Notes under the pieces: generated by a model
The model's database searches: none
What the model was told of the DNA's origin: nothing
What the model saw: the letters and a program-made list of their open reading frames with translations, nothing else
Translations under genes and position numbers: made by a program
From: Rhizophagus sp. LPA8_4_AMF
Taxonomy: Eukaryota; Glomeromycota; Glomeromycetes; Glomerales; Glomeraceae
DNA: 51,807 nucleotides
Assembly: GCA_021464525.1 (NCBI GenBank)
Contig: JADRCO010000119.1
Span: forward strand, 1-51,807
Direction: 5' to 3'
Part shown: piece by piece, positions 33,760 to 46,623 of the stretch
How the letters are laid out: each line of letters opens with the position of its first letter
How positions within the stretch are numbered: position 1 is the first letter of the stretch

Positions 33760-36700
33760 AAAAAAAAATATACACACCTTCTTTTCCAAGTCTACATAAA
33801 TGTTTTGATCGTAAGATTTTACAGCTTTAAAAATCAATTAGACCAAACATCATTAATCTGATTCCAATTGTCTGAAAATGGTGGTGAATTGATAATGACT
33901 TCATGACAAAGTATTAAAAGCCAATGGTATGACCAAGAACAAGCTTCATGTTCCATTTAAGTAGGAGATAAGAGATATTATTTTATTTGGCGTGGTTCAG
34001 TAGAGTTGAATAAAAATATATATATATAATTATTAAAAAAATTGAGTGTAAATTAGTAAAACGATGTCTTATTTTTTTTGAAGTTATTAAGAAACCCTTA
34101 TATTTAATTTATTCTATAATTTTTTTCTTATGCAATAGTTTGAAAGTGGCAATCTTATTTATGAATGAACGAAATAAATCCTTAACCGAGTTATCACTAA
34201 AAAAGAATTCTTACTAATTAAACCTTTCTTCGCATTTTTATCAAATTGCTCTTACCTTCAATACAGTATAATAATAAATCCTACAAAATTAAAATTATTA
34301 TGATATTGCAATACATAATATAGTAATTTACCACTCTCATTTCATAAATTATATATATATCACATACAAACTAAAATTGCTTTACATTTATTTAGCACGA
34401 TTCGTACCATTCTTGATGCCTAAACCTTTGGATCAATATAGTAGTTATTTCACCTCCTTTATCGATCCCCATAAAGCCTATGTAATCTCAAATTGTTTGA
34501 CCACATATTTCACAAATTGAAGGACAAAAAAAGTCAAAATTATAACGTGGATAATATTATTTGATCTGGTCATAATTTCTAACAAAAGAACTTATATAAT
34601 TGTTACTAGAGGTCAAAATATTAACGTTAAACGTGTTAACGCGTTGTCGTAGGCTATATTTTGTTGTATACTATACGGTCATAACCGGGGCGAATTATTC
34701 GTTTGAGATAATTCATATAACTTACGCATTTGTGAAGGTGGAATTAACTCATCACTAAGCCCAGATAAAAATATTATCAGACGACCGAACTTGATGAGCA
34801 CGCCATCATCTTATTTATCTTGTTAAAACGCACCTTTTTAGTTTTGAGATTTTCATTAGCGACGCCAGTATGTTTTTTTCTTTTTCTCTCGTTATTTTAT
34901 TTGGTATTCATTTTAAAACCATTTTCCTTTATTTTTGGGTAAGTTTAAAGACGCGTCTAATATTAAACTTGGAGAAAATTATACTTGGTTAAAGGTACAT
35001 TTTCTATTTTTGTCTTTTTTTGGTTTTTTTTATTTCTTACTAAAATTCTTATTTTATTGGTTTTATCATTTTCTTTCTTTAACTTTGGGCTTTGCCCTTT
35101 TGTTCTTTAACCTTGTAGTTTCATTATTTTTGTTCTTTTACTGTTATTTTTAGTGTTTCTCTCTTTTCATCCTTTAAGATTTCATCATTAACCTTGTGGA
35201 TTTTGTCCTTTTTATCGTTAGCATCGGGATTTTGTTCCTTGATATCCTTTAACTTTGTGACTTCATTCAACTTTTTTTCATTAATTTTGTCATTTTCAGA
35301 TTTCTCCTTTTTTTTTGTATTATTACTAGTCCCGGTAAAAATAAAATAATATAAATAATTGAAAATATTATAATTGTTTTAAAAACCATATATTTGAAAG
35401 TTTATTTATTAAAATAAGTGTATGTATCGAATACATTTCATTATTTTTTTTAAAAAAAACAAAATTATTTTTATAAAGAATAAAATTATTTTTTATAAAA
35501 AAAAGGGTATTGCTAAAGATCACCAGTGGTAATTCTGGCCGAAAATTATAATTTTGGCCAGAGTTAAAAAACACGTCATAACATATGGGTGGATTTGGCT
35601 CACTTGATGATCGGAATGTCAATCATCATATGAATTAATTTCAAAAATTCCAATTTAAATAATAAATGTGTAAAACAATTTATTTATCACTAAAATTTTG
35701 AAAATCTGACTAAAAAAATTTTTTTATAAAGCTAAAAATTGTATTATACTTATAAAATCAAATTTTCCTGGTTTTCTCAAAATCTATTTGAACAACAGTC
35801 TTTACAACCTAAGAGAAACTTGTTTTACTCATAATTACATAGAATGATGTTATTTATATTATGATTATAATAATATCCCAGTCAAAAATTTTGAAAATTC
35901 AAAAAAATATTTTTTGTGGGGTGACGATCACCACTGGCAAAATCCATTATTTGATGCAGAATTTATTTTTTTTTAAACGAAAAATTTCGTAAAAAAATTT
36001 GTCCGATCAGAGAAATTAAATTTGAAAAGGTGGGTAATAACCAATCTTACCTAGGTTAGGAATAAATTCACTTTATATAAAATGATGGTATATAAATTTT
36101 TATCAAAACATTAATAATTAAAAATGATCGGAAAATCAAAGAAGTGGTTAAGCAGCGGTTTTTTTATGAAAAATTTAAGCAGCGTTTTTCATGAAAAATG
36201 ATACTCTTATTAATCAGCTAATTTGTTTTTTACGTTGTGCATAATTAATAAATTTATTCGTCATAATAAGCATAATAAGACATTTGCAACAATAAAATTT
36301 TTTTTTTAGAAGTAACGCAATAAATATAATATATTATCCGTTATACGATACTATTGAATTTTTTATATAATTTTAACGAGTTTTCTTATAACAAAGGGCT
36401 AATTTTCCAAATTCGGTAACAGCCGATTGTATTTATTATTGTATTACTCAAGTTATTTTACATTATTTTTTTAAAAAATACCGAATATTTTAAGTTCAAT
36501 CAACTGTAATATTTACTCTTATGCGTACTCTGTATAATATAAATTGAATTGTATACCGTCTAGCAATCCAGCAAATATCACAAGTACCTTACAAAAAACC
36601 TGATACGGCAATATCTGCATCTCCAGCCACATTAACAGTTAACCACTAGTATTTTATGAAATTTTAAATATTGTTTTTTAATACGAATCATAATTAAATA

Positions 36701-37980
36701 ATAATTAAAAAAATAAATTAATAATGACCAATCCTCTTATAAGTGTAATATTTACTTAAGATAAGCTCGTTATTTTCTATTTCTCGATAGGTCAATCCTC
36801 ATGTGGTTCAAAAAAGTTAAACCAATTAATCTCCACATGGTAGAACTATAATTATGATTTTTATGCTTAATAATTAATTTTTTTTTAATATTAATATCGG
36901 AAATAACTGTGACAACTTTGACAGCTTATCTATATGCATAAGAAGTAACGAGAATCTTCTTTATTTATAATTGGCGCTTTTGTTTGATAAACAATCAACA
37001 TGTCATTTTTTGACAGGGGAATTCTTAAATTCTTAATATGAATTTAATTGGTTGTATTTATATCGGCCGAGTTTGGACCGAGTGTTCATGTTTTGACATG
37101 TTTTGACATTTTTTAAGAGTTCCAATAATGGAATACGACATTTATATAGTTTCTTTTTTCTTTTTTTCTTTTTATAATCAATAAAGTTTGATTGAATTAA
37201 TGACTAATATCAATAAATTCCGATTTTTTCCTACTTTTTCCTTTTTGTGGTAGGGATTAATAATTTTTAATTTTCACTCGCTAATATTTAGAAGTTCCAG
37301 ACTTAAAACCTTGATATTAATTTAATTTTGGTAAAAATAGAATTCACTGTTATTTGTTTGTATAAAAAATTTATTACGGCTAAGGAATATAAAATTTAGC
37401 TCTTTTAATATAAAAAAAAAAAAGGAATACAAAGAAGTTGCACATAAAGCAGAAACTCGATCAATAGAAGCGATATTTTTGCATTATTTATTATTAATAT
37501 TAATAATATTAAGTTTGAATTTTGTTTGTGTTATATAAATTATTTTCTTTTTTCTTATTTTTTTTTTTTTTTTTAAAAAAACTATCTTATCAGTTATAAG
37601 TTTATTATTTATTTATTTCTTGTAACTAAAAGAATCAGTTAATATGTCATATGTTTGTCGTTTTGCCGCTATGTTTGTAATATAAAAAATATATATTTTT
37701 TTTAAGAATACAAAAATAAAAGAAGGAATCTGGTAATTCTTAGAATGTATTTCACTATTTCTTTCTTGTTATAAATACGCATATAATTCTTTCTTATTTT
37801 TCACCCTTTTTTCCAAATTTTTCAAACTACATTTTTTTTGTAAAAAAATAAAAAAAAATTTAAATAAATAAAAAAAAACTAAAAAACACATACATTTTAA
37901 ATTTAAATATAAGACTTTTTGTAAGATTCTTTTATTATTTCGTCGACAATTTCTAGTCTTATTTAGACTCTAAGGCTTCC
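33760..37980. other. Gene-poor spacer
   Basis: About 4.2 kb, AT-rich. A short frame at 34935-35153 begins with protein-like residues (KFKDASNIKLGENYTWLK) but turns into T-run translation. A second short island at 36566-36649 is noted in the findings. I see no confident gene. Confidence 0.5.
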
Positions 37981-38163
37981 ATGGTTTCTTTACAACAAAG
38001 GAGGTTAAGAAGGTACCGACGTATCAGGATGCGTTTGAACCAGATTCCAAATTGGAATAATGTCCAATTAGCCCAATTACGTAATCCAGCATTGATTGGA
38101 GCTTTACAACAGGGCCAATTACCATTAGCAAAACAGTTGTTTAACGGTTCTTCATTCCCATAA
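37981..38163 (+). CDS. Small basic protein, 60 residues, unknown
   Basis: Single ORF with a good start context (CTTCCATGG) and clearly non-random codon use in an AT-rich area. The N-terminus is strongly basic (RRLRRYRRIRMRLNQ), then an amphipathic Leu/Ala/Gln stretch with QLAQLRNPALIGALQQGQLP. No signal peptide or cysteine. No family recognised. It could be a small nucleic-acid-binding or ribosome-associated protein, or the last exon of a gene whose upstream exons I cannot see. Confidence 0.5.
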   Translation: MVSLQQRRLRRYRRIRMRLNQIPNWNNVQLAQLRNPALIGALQQGQLPLAKQLFNGSSFP

Positions 38164-39879
38164 ATTTTCGTTTTGTGGGATTGAAGATTTAAAATATTAG
38201 GACCTCGAGTTTATTTTGACCTTGTTTATGACCCTATGACCTTTTTATAAGTTTTCTTTAAAAACCTTAAGTTTTTTTTAAGTTCCGGTTCCCTTTGTAT
38301 GTTTCCCCTTTCGACATTATTCTTTATACTCCTTATACGCCAATATTAAGTTTATGCTAACTAATGAGGTTATGATGATATAAATTTTTTTTTTTTTTTT
38401 TTTTTTTTTTGACTCAATAAATTATCAGTATTACGGTATTATTAAAACTGCTTGTAATTTTTAAAACATCTAATAAATCGTTGCGTTCAGACCTTCAAAT
38501 TTAATGATGCATCATGTCTAGTTTATTGTATTCTTATGTCAGTATTGCAAATAATTTTTTTTTTTTGCGAAAATAAATTTCGATAAAACTTCTAACGTAA
38601 TCCTTCTATAACCAAAATATTTAAAAGCCTTTTTATAGCTAATCATAAAAATTAATAGTATCTACTTGCAGTCGGAATTTAAATAATTCATTTAATTTTT
38701 TGTTTTCATATAAAAAAGAATTCAGTCTAACAATTTATCGTAATTTTTTAACGATTTTTCTCATGTGAATTTTTTTTTTTTTCCATTTCATTAACTTAAC
38801 CCCCTGCAAAAATGTTGATCCGTATTATGGTCTACGAACAACACTTTTAAAAGATATAAAGATATATGTAATTCCGTTGTTTTTTAAAAAACTATTTTAG
38901 TCTTCGTTTAGGTGTTTCGTTTCTTGGTTTATCAAATAAAAAAAATTTTCTCAATAATTTTTAATAAGATGCCTTGTGAATTTGATTTTTCTGAATAGGT
39001 TTCGATAAAGATTTTTTTCTCAAAATCGCTCAAGACGTATATCTAAAAAAAAAAAAAAATTGAAAATCCAAATTGGCAGAAATGAGATTTAACTTTGATT
39101 TACAGTATATGGCGATCCAGATAAACGAATCCTAATAATCCGGATCGGATTGATCCAGAATTCCGGATAGATCACGGATAAATTCGTACAATCCTATCAT
39201 CATTTAAATCATTTAATAAAATTTTTTTATTTGTAATCGTTTGTTTATTCCGAGAACTGGAAGTCAATAGGCTTACTTGGAACGAGATTTTGACTTGGAA
39301 GATAATTTTTGGTGGATCTTTTTTGATGAACCATTATTAACACTTTTCTCTTGTAATATAATAATTTATTATGTTTATGTAAAGAATCTAAGAATCTATC
39401 ATTATATTCAATGCCCTAAAAATATAATGCTAGAGGAGAAAAAACAAACAAATTAATGGAAATAAGTCAACAAATTTGTAATACTCTAATTTAAAAAATA
39501 AACCATTTAATTAATTATCCAAATAATTATAATTAAAAGTATATAAAGTTTAATTTTAGTAGACCGAGAAAAGCCTGATTCCTGAGTTCTGAATTCTTTA
39601 TAATCACATAACATTTATTTCACATAGTTAATGTAAGCAATAATAATAATAGTAAATTTATATCTTAAATTAAATTTACAAAATTTTTCCATAATTGAAT
39701 TATTTAGATTTTATTGAAGTACTTTAATATGAATATATATTTATAGTTCTTATTAATAGTCTAGTAGGTAATAAATACAGCAATTATTAAATTTTAAATT
39801 TAAGTAGTATTATACTATCTTGGTATCTTATAACTTATTCTCAAATAATTCAAAAGTTCTAACTTCTTATTTTTCAAGC
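38164..39879. other. Intergenic, no gene seen
   Basis: AT-rich spacer with T runs (38383-38410). A patch of CCGGAT words occurs near 39140-39180. No coding sequence recognised. Confidence 0.5.
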
Positions 39880-40218
39880 TTCTATTCCAAAAGATTGACA
39901 CTTCCCGAGATTATTTATATTCACTTTCAACTGCTTCTTTGTATAATTCAAATGCCCTAAGTTTATTTCCCTTCAGTTTCTATATTATGTCGATATCAAC
40001 TGTCTATTATGATTTTTCAGCTACTTCCTTGTATAATTCAAATGATATAGTTTCATTTTTTTTTTAGTTCCTATTCCATTTGTATAACAAATTATAAAAT
40101 CATTTATTGCAGCAATATTTCATTCTTCAGCTACTTCCCTGTATAATTCAAATGCTTTAATTATATTTTTTCAGTCCCTATTTCATATTGATATCAATCT
40201 ATACATTGCATTAATATT
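39880..40218 (-). pseudogene. Decayed Sel1 repeats downstream of the kinase-Sel1 gene
   Basis: In continuation of the 40219 gene, the minus strand carries three to four more Sel1-like units (AFELYREVAEE, then NDFIICYTNGIGTKK, then a frame-shifted LGHLNYTKKQL copy). They contain stops and shifts. The first break turns the usual AEKGNI into AEK-stop-NI by a single G-to-T-type change (GGA to TGA). Confidence 0.75.
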
Positions 40219-42233
40219 TCATTTTTCAGCTACTTTTTTAAATAATTCAGATGCACTAATTTCATCTTTTTCAGTTCCTATTCCACGCAGATAACAAGTT
40301 CCAAGATTACAAATTGCACTAATATTCCCTTTTTCAGCTGCTTCCTTGTATAGTTTAAATGCTTTAATTTCATTTTTTTCAGTTCCTACTCCATACTGAT
40401 AACAAATTCCAAGAATACAAATTGCATTAATATTCTCTTTTTCAGCCGCTTTTTTAGATAATTCAAATGTTTTAATTCCATTTATTTCAGTTCCTATTCC
40501 AAACAGATAACAAAATCCAAGAATACAAATTGCATTAAAATTCTCTTTTTCAGCTGCTTTTTTATATAATTCAAATGCTTTAGTTTTGTTTATTTTGGTT
40601 CCTATTCCATTTTGATAACAATATCCAAGCTGTTGTATTGAATCAGTGTTTCCTTTTATAGCTGCTTCTTTATATAATCCAAATGCTTTGATTTCATATC
40701 TTTTGGTTCCTATTCCATAATGAAAAAAAATTCCTAAAAGAAAAATATTCTGCGGGTTTTCCCTATTATCTAATAAATGGCTGAACATTTCTTCTTCACT
40801 TTTGTTTTTTGATACTATATAACTTTTAGTCAATTGAATATACTTTTTTTTACAGATTCCTGTTTGAATATAATTATCATGGAGTAATAATAATTTATTG
40901 ATAATATCTATTATAACTTCATTGTTATTTGGATCTTCATCAAGTTCCATTTCATCGTCTTCTATTATATTCAAATTAATTAGTTTTAATTCAGAGAATA
41001 CCTGCTCCATATCTGGCCTATCATCTGGATTATCTTTCCAGCAATCTAGAAAAAAATAAAAAAATCACCATTAATGGTTACATTAATAAATACATCAAAA
41101 ATACAATAAATAAATAATCATACTTGTATAAATATCAATATAATCACTTGGTGTATCAGAAACTGGAGTTTCCCTTGTTCCATTTGAGATTTTCATCATT
41201 AGCGCTATTCGTTGAAAATCATCATTATAAGATTCAAATGGTTTTCGTCCAGACGATATCTCCCATAGAAGTACACCAACGCTATACACGTCTGATTTCT
41301 TATAATTATAATTATTATTTGCTTGTTCTTTAAAAAGCTGTGGATCAATATATGAAGTTAATCCAACAATATTTTTTTGAGTATTTGTTATTTCAACCAG
41401 CCTACGTGAAAGGCCGAAATCTGCTAATTTAATGTTATTCTGATGAACCAGAATATTATCAGAATGCTATTTTATAATAAATTAGAATAAGTCTAATTAA
41501 CATATTTTGTTTAAAAATAAAGTAATCAAATAAATAAATAAATAAAAACAAAACAAGAACCTACTAGGTCACGATGAACAATATTTTTTTTATGCATAGA
41601 CGAAACTGCATCAGCAATTTGAATAGCAAATTTTAATTTAATATCCCAATCCAATATATAGAAATTATCTTTCAAATAATTTCTCAATGTACCACTATCC
41701 GCGTATTCAAGAACAAGTAAAAAATTTGAATCTATATAATTTTCATTATCTAAATTACCTATATAAAATGAATAAATTAATTTATCAATTATAATTATAA
41801 TTTATTCTTTAAAAAAAATCATTTTTAATAAATTAATACTTACTTTGTCTTTTAGTGATACCAAAAAATTGAATAATATTCATATGAAAATTAACTTTAT
41901 GCAATAATTTTATCTAAAAAATAAAAAATAAAAAATAACTTAATTATTTACAATAAAAATATTGCTAATAATAAATTGTATCATTTAAATATAATTACCT
42001 ACCTCATTAACAACTTCTTTCATAATACAATTGTCAATTTCAAAAGATTTTAATGCGACAACGGTATCAGAACTCTCCCAAGTAGCACGATAAACATTAC
42101 TAAATGCTCCAAAACCAATACGTTGAACATTCCTAAATTCATTATAATTATGGTAATTAATATATTCTTCAGCAATTCCATCCTCAATCCATTTAATCCA
42201 TTTATTCGTGTCTGTATTTGAAGTGTTTGTCAT
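40219..42233 (-). CDS. TKL-like protein kinase with C-terminal Sel1 repeats (truncated array)
   Basis: Five-exon model: 42233-42003, 41913-41844, 41758-41565, 41466-41124, 41045-40219, 554 residues. The kinase is complete: glycine loop GFGAFSNVY, VVALK, HRDL, HSDNIL, ADFGLSRR, DPQ in the activation-segment end, SDVYSVGVLLWE, then CW.DNPDDRPDMEQVF. About five Sel1-like repeats of 36 residues follow (pattern A..LG.CY..GIGTEK.E..AFELYKKAAEKGN). Sel1 repeats form an alpha-solenoid that binds partner proteins. The array stops at a nonsense codon while similar units continue in decayed form downstream, so the protein was once longer. The exon layout is the same as in the 49629 gene. Cytoplasmic serine/threonine or dual-specificity signalling is the likely role. 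Confidence 0.85.
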
Positions 42234-43250
42234 TTTTCTTTATGAAATAAAAACTCAAATGGGATAATTTGAAATTTTTTTTTTTTATATCATAATACTG
42301 CACGCAGTGTAACTTTTCACAAAGTTCATATGATCCACCGTAAATTCTTGTGGCGCAACAAGATCGTCTTTGTGATGGACAGATGGACAAAATAGCTAAA
42401 CCAACCTCCCTCACTTTTGTTAAATTAAAATTTTGTTTATATTAGCGTTAAATATTTTAACGCAAATAGTTAAATTTCTAAACCTTTATATTTTTTTAAT
42501 ATTAGTGCGTTATGAAAACATTGGAGTGGACAATCAACTAAGCAAATCAAAATCATGTTTTATTATATAGAGATTTTTTATCGGATAATAATTTATCTGC
42601 GCACGCCTTAAGGTTCTTTTCCGAATTCTTTCTTTATATTTATCGCTCCTCATTTTAAAAGTCCATATTCCTTTTTGTGTCATTGAATTTATTTTTCGTA
42701 TAACGAAAATGTCAACATAAAAGATTCCGAAGTAATATGAGATTCTGATTTAATTCTTCTCTTAATTGCATTTCACTCTCTTTAATTTATTTAAAATAAT
42801 TTTCTAGCATCTTTTTATGTTTTTCAAAACATACTATTTTAACCGACGTTTGATTTTTATACCCATATTGGTAAATTAGATGTTCAGCTTTACTATTTAC
42901 ATTTTAGGAAATAAATTATATAAAATTCATTAATACAACTTTACAAACAAAATTACGAAGCTATTCGTTATACTGTATATACTGTATATATAATACCGCC
43001 GTTTAATAGTAAAATCGATATAAAGATGAGATTTTAATTGTAAAATACTAGAAAATTACCAGTTAATGCTTCGTAACTATGTAGGCATAGTTCATAAAGA
43101 CTAATTATTACCAAAATAATTGAGAAGAAAGTTGTTGTTCAATTTTTGACATTTAAAAAAAATGAGCTATCTTTATGTATGTATTTATATGAATATTAAA
43201 TTTGATTAAAAAAAAATTCAACTAATCTAAAGGTTAAATAACCTATATAG
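42234..43250. other. Intergenic upstream of the kinase-Sel1 gene
   Basis: Holds the promoter of the minus-strand kinase-Sel1 gene. The reverse frame at 42202-42414 overlaps its start and is not convincing. Nothing else recognised. Confidence 0.5.
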
Positions 43251-43251
43251 T

Positions 43252-44032
43252 TTTGTTGGTATGGTACGACGGCACGTTTCACCGAAGTCCATTTCGCCGA
43301 ATCTTTTTCCCCGAATCGTCCATTCGTCGAAGGACATTTCACAGTGATTAACATATTTCCTTAATCATCAACAATTTGATACAAAGAAAATAAAAAATGC
43401 TCAAAGAATAAATTCTCTTTAAACTATTTTATTTTCACTTGTTTCGAAAAATTGATGAATATGAGATTTTGTTATCTATTTTTATGTAATATAAATAATT
43501 CGATTTTCTTCACAAAAAATAAAGAAAAGTAAAAAAATTATATATCATCTGCGAAATGTCCCTTCCGCGAAATTGCTTTGGCGAAATGGGTTTCGAAGAA
43601 ATGAACTTCAGCGAAAAGTCCGAATATTTTATTTAATTGACTAACATCCAACATTTCATGGAATTTCTGCGTTTTTTTCTTATATTAAATTTGAAGTATT
43701 ATACTATATACTGTATGCAATAAAATTTTGCTTAAATTACAATAAAATGTAAAATGTCATATAATGAATTTACCTTAATTAAATAAGAATTTGAAATAAA
43801 TATTCACATTACGTTATTTACGTACTGTTTATCATTCTTAGGGGTCTGACTTATTTCACCAACAGTTTTGTCCTAATCCACTTATCCTAACCCTAACCTA
43901 ATTTCTTAATTTCCTTACCTAACCCTAACTCTAATCCTAAATTCCATTGTCGATGTGATCTTGTCGATGAAACGTTTGTCGATGAAAAATTTGGCGGTAA
44001 AATGAATGCGATCCTTACCAATTTTGTTTCTT
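43252..44032. mobile_element. Candidate non-autonomous inverted-repeat element
   Basis: The left part (43270-43345) has repeated TTTCACCGAA/TTTCGCCGAA words, and the part at 43550-43625 has the same words inverted (GGCGAAATGGG, GCGAAATGTCC), so the two can fold back. The outer ends are weakly inverted (TTGGTATGGTACGACGGCA against the reverse of TGCGATCCTTACCAA) with TTTTG at both flanks. GTCGATGA-type words repeat near 43950-43990. There is no coding capacity. It resembles a miniature or foldback DNA element. Boundaries are uncertain. Confidence 0.45.
43884..43943. repeat. Interstitial telomere-like CCCTAA words
   Basis: CCTAACCCTAACCTAA and CCTAACCCTAACTCTAA lie about 15 bases apart. These are imperfect copies of the TTAGGG-type telomere repeat, inside the inverted-repeat element. 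Confidence 0.6.
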
Positions 44033-44733
44033 ACGAATTGGTAATTCTCGTTTTATAAGAGAAATATTTTTAGCATTAATGATCGAATTGGTCGATCTCA
44101 AATGTTCGATGAAGCCTGTAATTTATATAAAAAGGGCTGGCTAAGGCGCTGTCACAATTACATCACGTGAATAACTATGTGTTGCGACCATAACAGGGTA
44201 GGTTTCGGAATTTTTCGGGAGTTTTATACCATACTCGCTGATCACATAGCCCCACTTTTTCGGGCTGTTCTTCCGTCTATCTTATTATAATGTAGCAATT
44301 ATTAAATTACAACTTCCCGTATAATTTCTATAAATATTTAATTTAAACCGATAAAGAGGTTTTACACTTGAATGAACATGATTAAACTGCAAATCGTTAC
44401 TTTTAAAAATATTGATGAAAGAAAGAGAATAATATTTAAAAGCCCAAAATAGACGCAAATAAATGAAGTCATTTAATTTTAACCCTCCTTATGTCATACT
44501 CCATTTTAGGAATTATAAAATAATTCTGGTCGGCATTAAGCATTACTGATTTCCAAAAAAAGGAAATGGGTAACGTCAGCTATGGACTAACCTCCTCCCC
44601 TTAAATATTATGAATATTATGGCATATCAAATTAGGAAAGTCCGGTGGCATCTAAACAATATAAATATGAGAATTTTTTTTAAAAAAAGAAAAGAAACTA
44701 ATTTTTTTTTTAAAGAGACAAAATTAATTAATA
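44033..44733. other. Intergenic upstream of carbonic anhydrase
   Basis: AT-rich with a more GC-balanced stretch at 44170-44280. No coding segment recognised. The last part is the promoter of the carbonic anhydrase gene. Confidence 0.5.
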
Positions 44734-45607
44734 ATGAAATCATTTTTAATTCTCGTTATTTTCTTTTCACTTATTCAAACATTAACAATTTTTGCTGCTG
44801 AATATAGTTACAGCGGGGCTACGGGACCAGCATTTTGGGGTAATTTTAACGAAACGTGTCTTAAGGGAAAAAATCAATCACCAATTGATATTCCTTACAA
44901 TGAATTTATAAAACATAGTAAACCTGATAATGTAGAATTTCATGATGCTCATAATGTTGTCATTGAACATAAGGGTCACACTATTGAAATTTCAAAAAAT
45001 TTGACCGCCAAATTGAAAATTAAAGATAATGAATATAATTTAATACAATTTCATTTTCATACCCCTTCTGAACATCGTATTAATGGAAAATATTATGACG
45101 TTGAAGCTCATTTTGTTTTCGCTGATGAAAAAGAAAACCTTTCCGTTATCGGAGTCTTTTATGATGTTTCCGATCAACGAAGTGAATTTTTTGCTCCAAT
45201 TATTTCCAATGTAAGCGAATATTTTCTTTATATTTCACGTGATTAGTTCAAGTATTTTAATACTTATTGTTATTTTCACATATAGATTCCTGATGAAAAG
45301 GTTAAAAAAACGATCGAATTTATTAAACTTTCTTCAGTATTAGAAGATATTGATCGGATGAACTCGGTAAGAAATTAATAATTTATTTTTGTTACCAAAT
45401 TTGAATTATCATTTACAATATCTCTTATGGAAATTACGTTAGACTTATAACTATTTTGGAAGTCTTACCACGCCTCCATGCACAGAAGGCGTCATCTGGT
45501 GGGTCGCTTATCCCGTTCAGTCAATCGGAAAAGGTCAATATTTAAAACTTCGGGATGCTATGGGGTTTAATTCACGTTATACTCAAGTTAGAAACGGGGA
45601 ATTGTGA
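44734..45607 (+). CDS. Secreted alpha-carbonic anhydrase
   Basis: Three exons: 44734-45210, 45286-45366, 45443-45607, 240 residues. It interconverts carbon dioxide and bicarbonate. A signal peptide (MKSFLILVIFFSLIQTL, cut near FAA) directs secretion. Family marks in order: NQSPIDI, the two zinc histidines in QFHFHTPSEH, the third in VEAHFVF, and TTPPCTEGVIW, which carries the substrate-orienting Thr. The Cys of ETCLKGKNQSP and that of PPCTE form the usual disulfide. All active-site residues are present and the length fits the family, so it should be active in the cell wall or outside space. The closing exon supplies PPCTE and the final strand, confirming the splice model. In a soil or symbiotic fungus it would serve bicarbonate supply or pH control; that is inference. 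Confidence 0.92.
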
Positions 45608-46623
45608 ATGATAACTTGGAATATTATTAATATTATGATATTATGATGATAATATTTTATTTGTAAAATAATAAAAGGCCAGTTTCACGTGAATACATAA
45701 CACACGTGATTTCAATAACAATTTGAGGAAGCATTTCAATGATATTAATTTAAGGATCGTCCGAATACCGTTGTTAAAAACAAAAAAAAAAGAAAAAAAT
45801 TTGTCTATCTACAAATTTTTCATTTCGATAATATTTATTTGTCCGGTACGAGTATATCGGACCATATTAAAAATAAAAATTCAAATCGTGGATTACGTAT
45901 AATAAGTAGGATATTGCTTTGTCCTAAATGATACAATTACTAATATAAAGGTAATAATCATATGATTATGATCATCAGGAATTTTGTATTCGAATTAGTC
46001 CGGTTTTTTTGACACCTAATTTTTCCAGAAATATTTTTTAACTTATTATCACAGAGATCTACAAAACCTTTTTTTTTTTTTTGTTTTTTTACTCTATTCC
46101 GTAATAATTTCATTTTTTTCCATTTAAGCGACAAATTGGAAAATTCTTTTGTGACCATATGGTGTCCATTTATCATGTTTGGATTATTTCTTTTCTTTAT
46201 TTAATCATATAAAAACCGAAACCCTTTAAAATTTGTCTCCTATTCTTCATTATCTAAATTATCTAAATATCGGATTATGTCTTAATTTTTTTACCCAAAC
46301 GCTAAGTCAACAATGAATAATAAAATTTAAAATTTTTATCGTCTATTCCGAATTGATAAAACTTAATTCTTTTTAATTTGAAAAAGTAGTTTTTTATTAT
46401 AACTAAAAAGTTCTTAAAGTTAAGAATTGTTTTTCTTTAACAAGAAAGTCTGGGAATTTTTTTGTACGACCTTGAATTTTCAGCCCCGTAGTTTGACAAT
46501 CTATTAATGTTAGAAACAAGTTTAAAAACTTGAATTTTGATAAATTATTAATATAAATAATAAACTTTAAATATAAAATAAAAATATATATTTTTTTCTT
46601 TTTTTTTTCGTTACGAAAAAAAC
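45608..46623. other. Intergenic, no gene seen
   Basis: 3' region of the carbonic anhydrase gene and promoter of the ubiquitin-like fusion gene. The reverse frames at 45958-46176 and 46403-46654 have no recognisable features. Confidence 0.5.

Noticed and set aside
34935-35153. 72-residue hydrophobic ORF
   Set aside because: The hydrophobic part comes from T-rich sequence; only about 18 residues look protein-like and no gene context is visible.
35505-35950. Possible element bounded by GATCACCAGTGGT and GATCACCACTGGC words
   Set aside because: The two words are short and the flanks do not continue as inverted or direct repeats.
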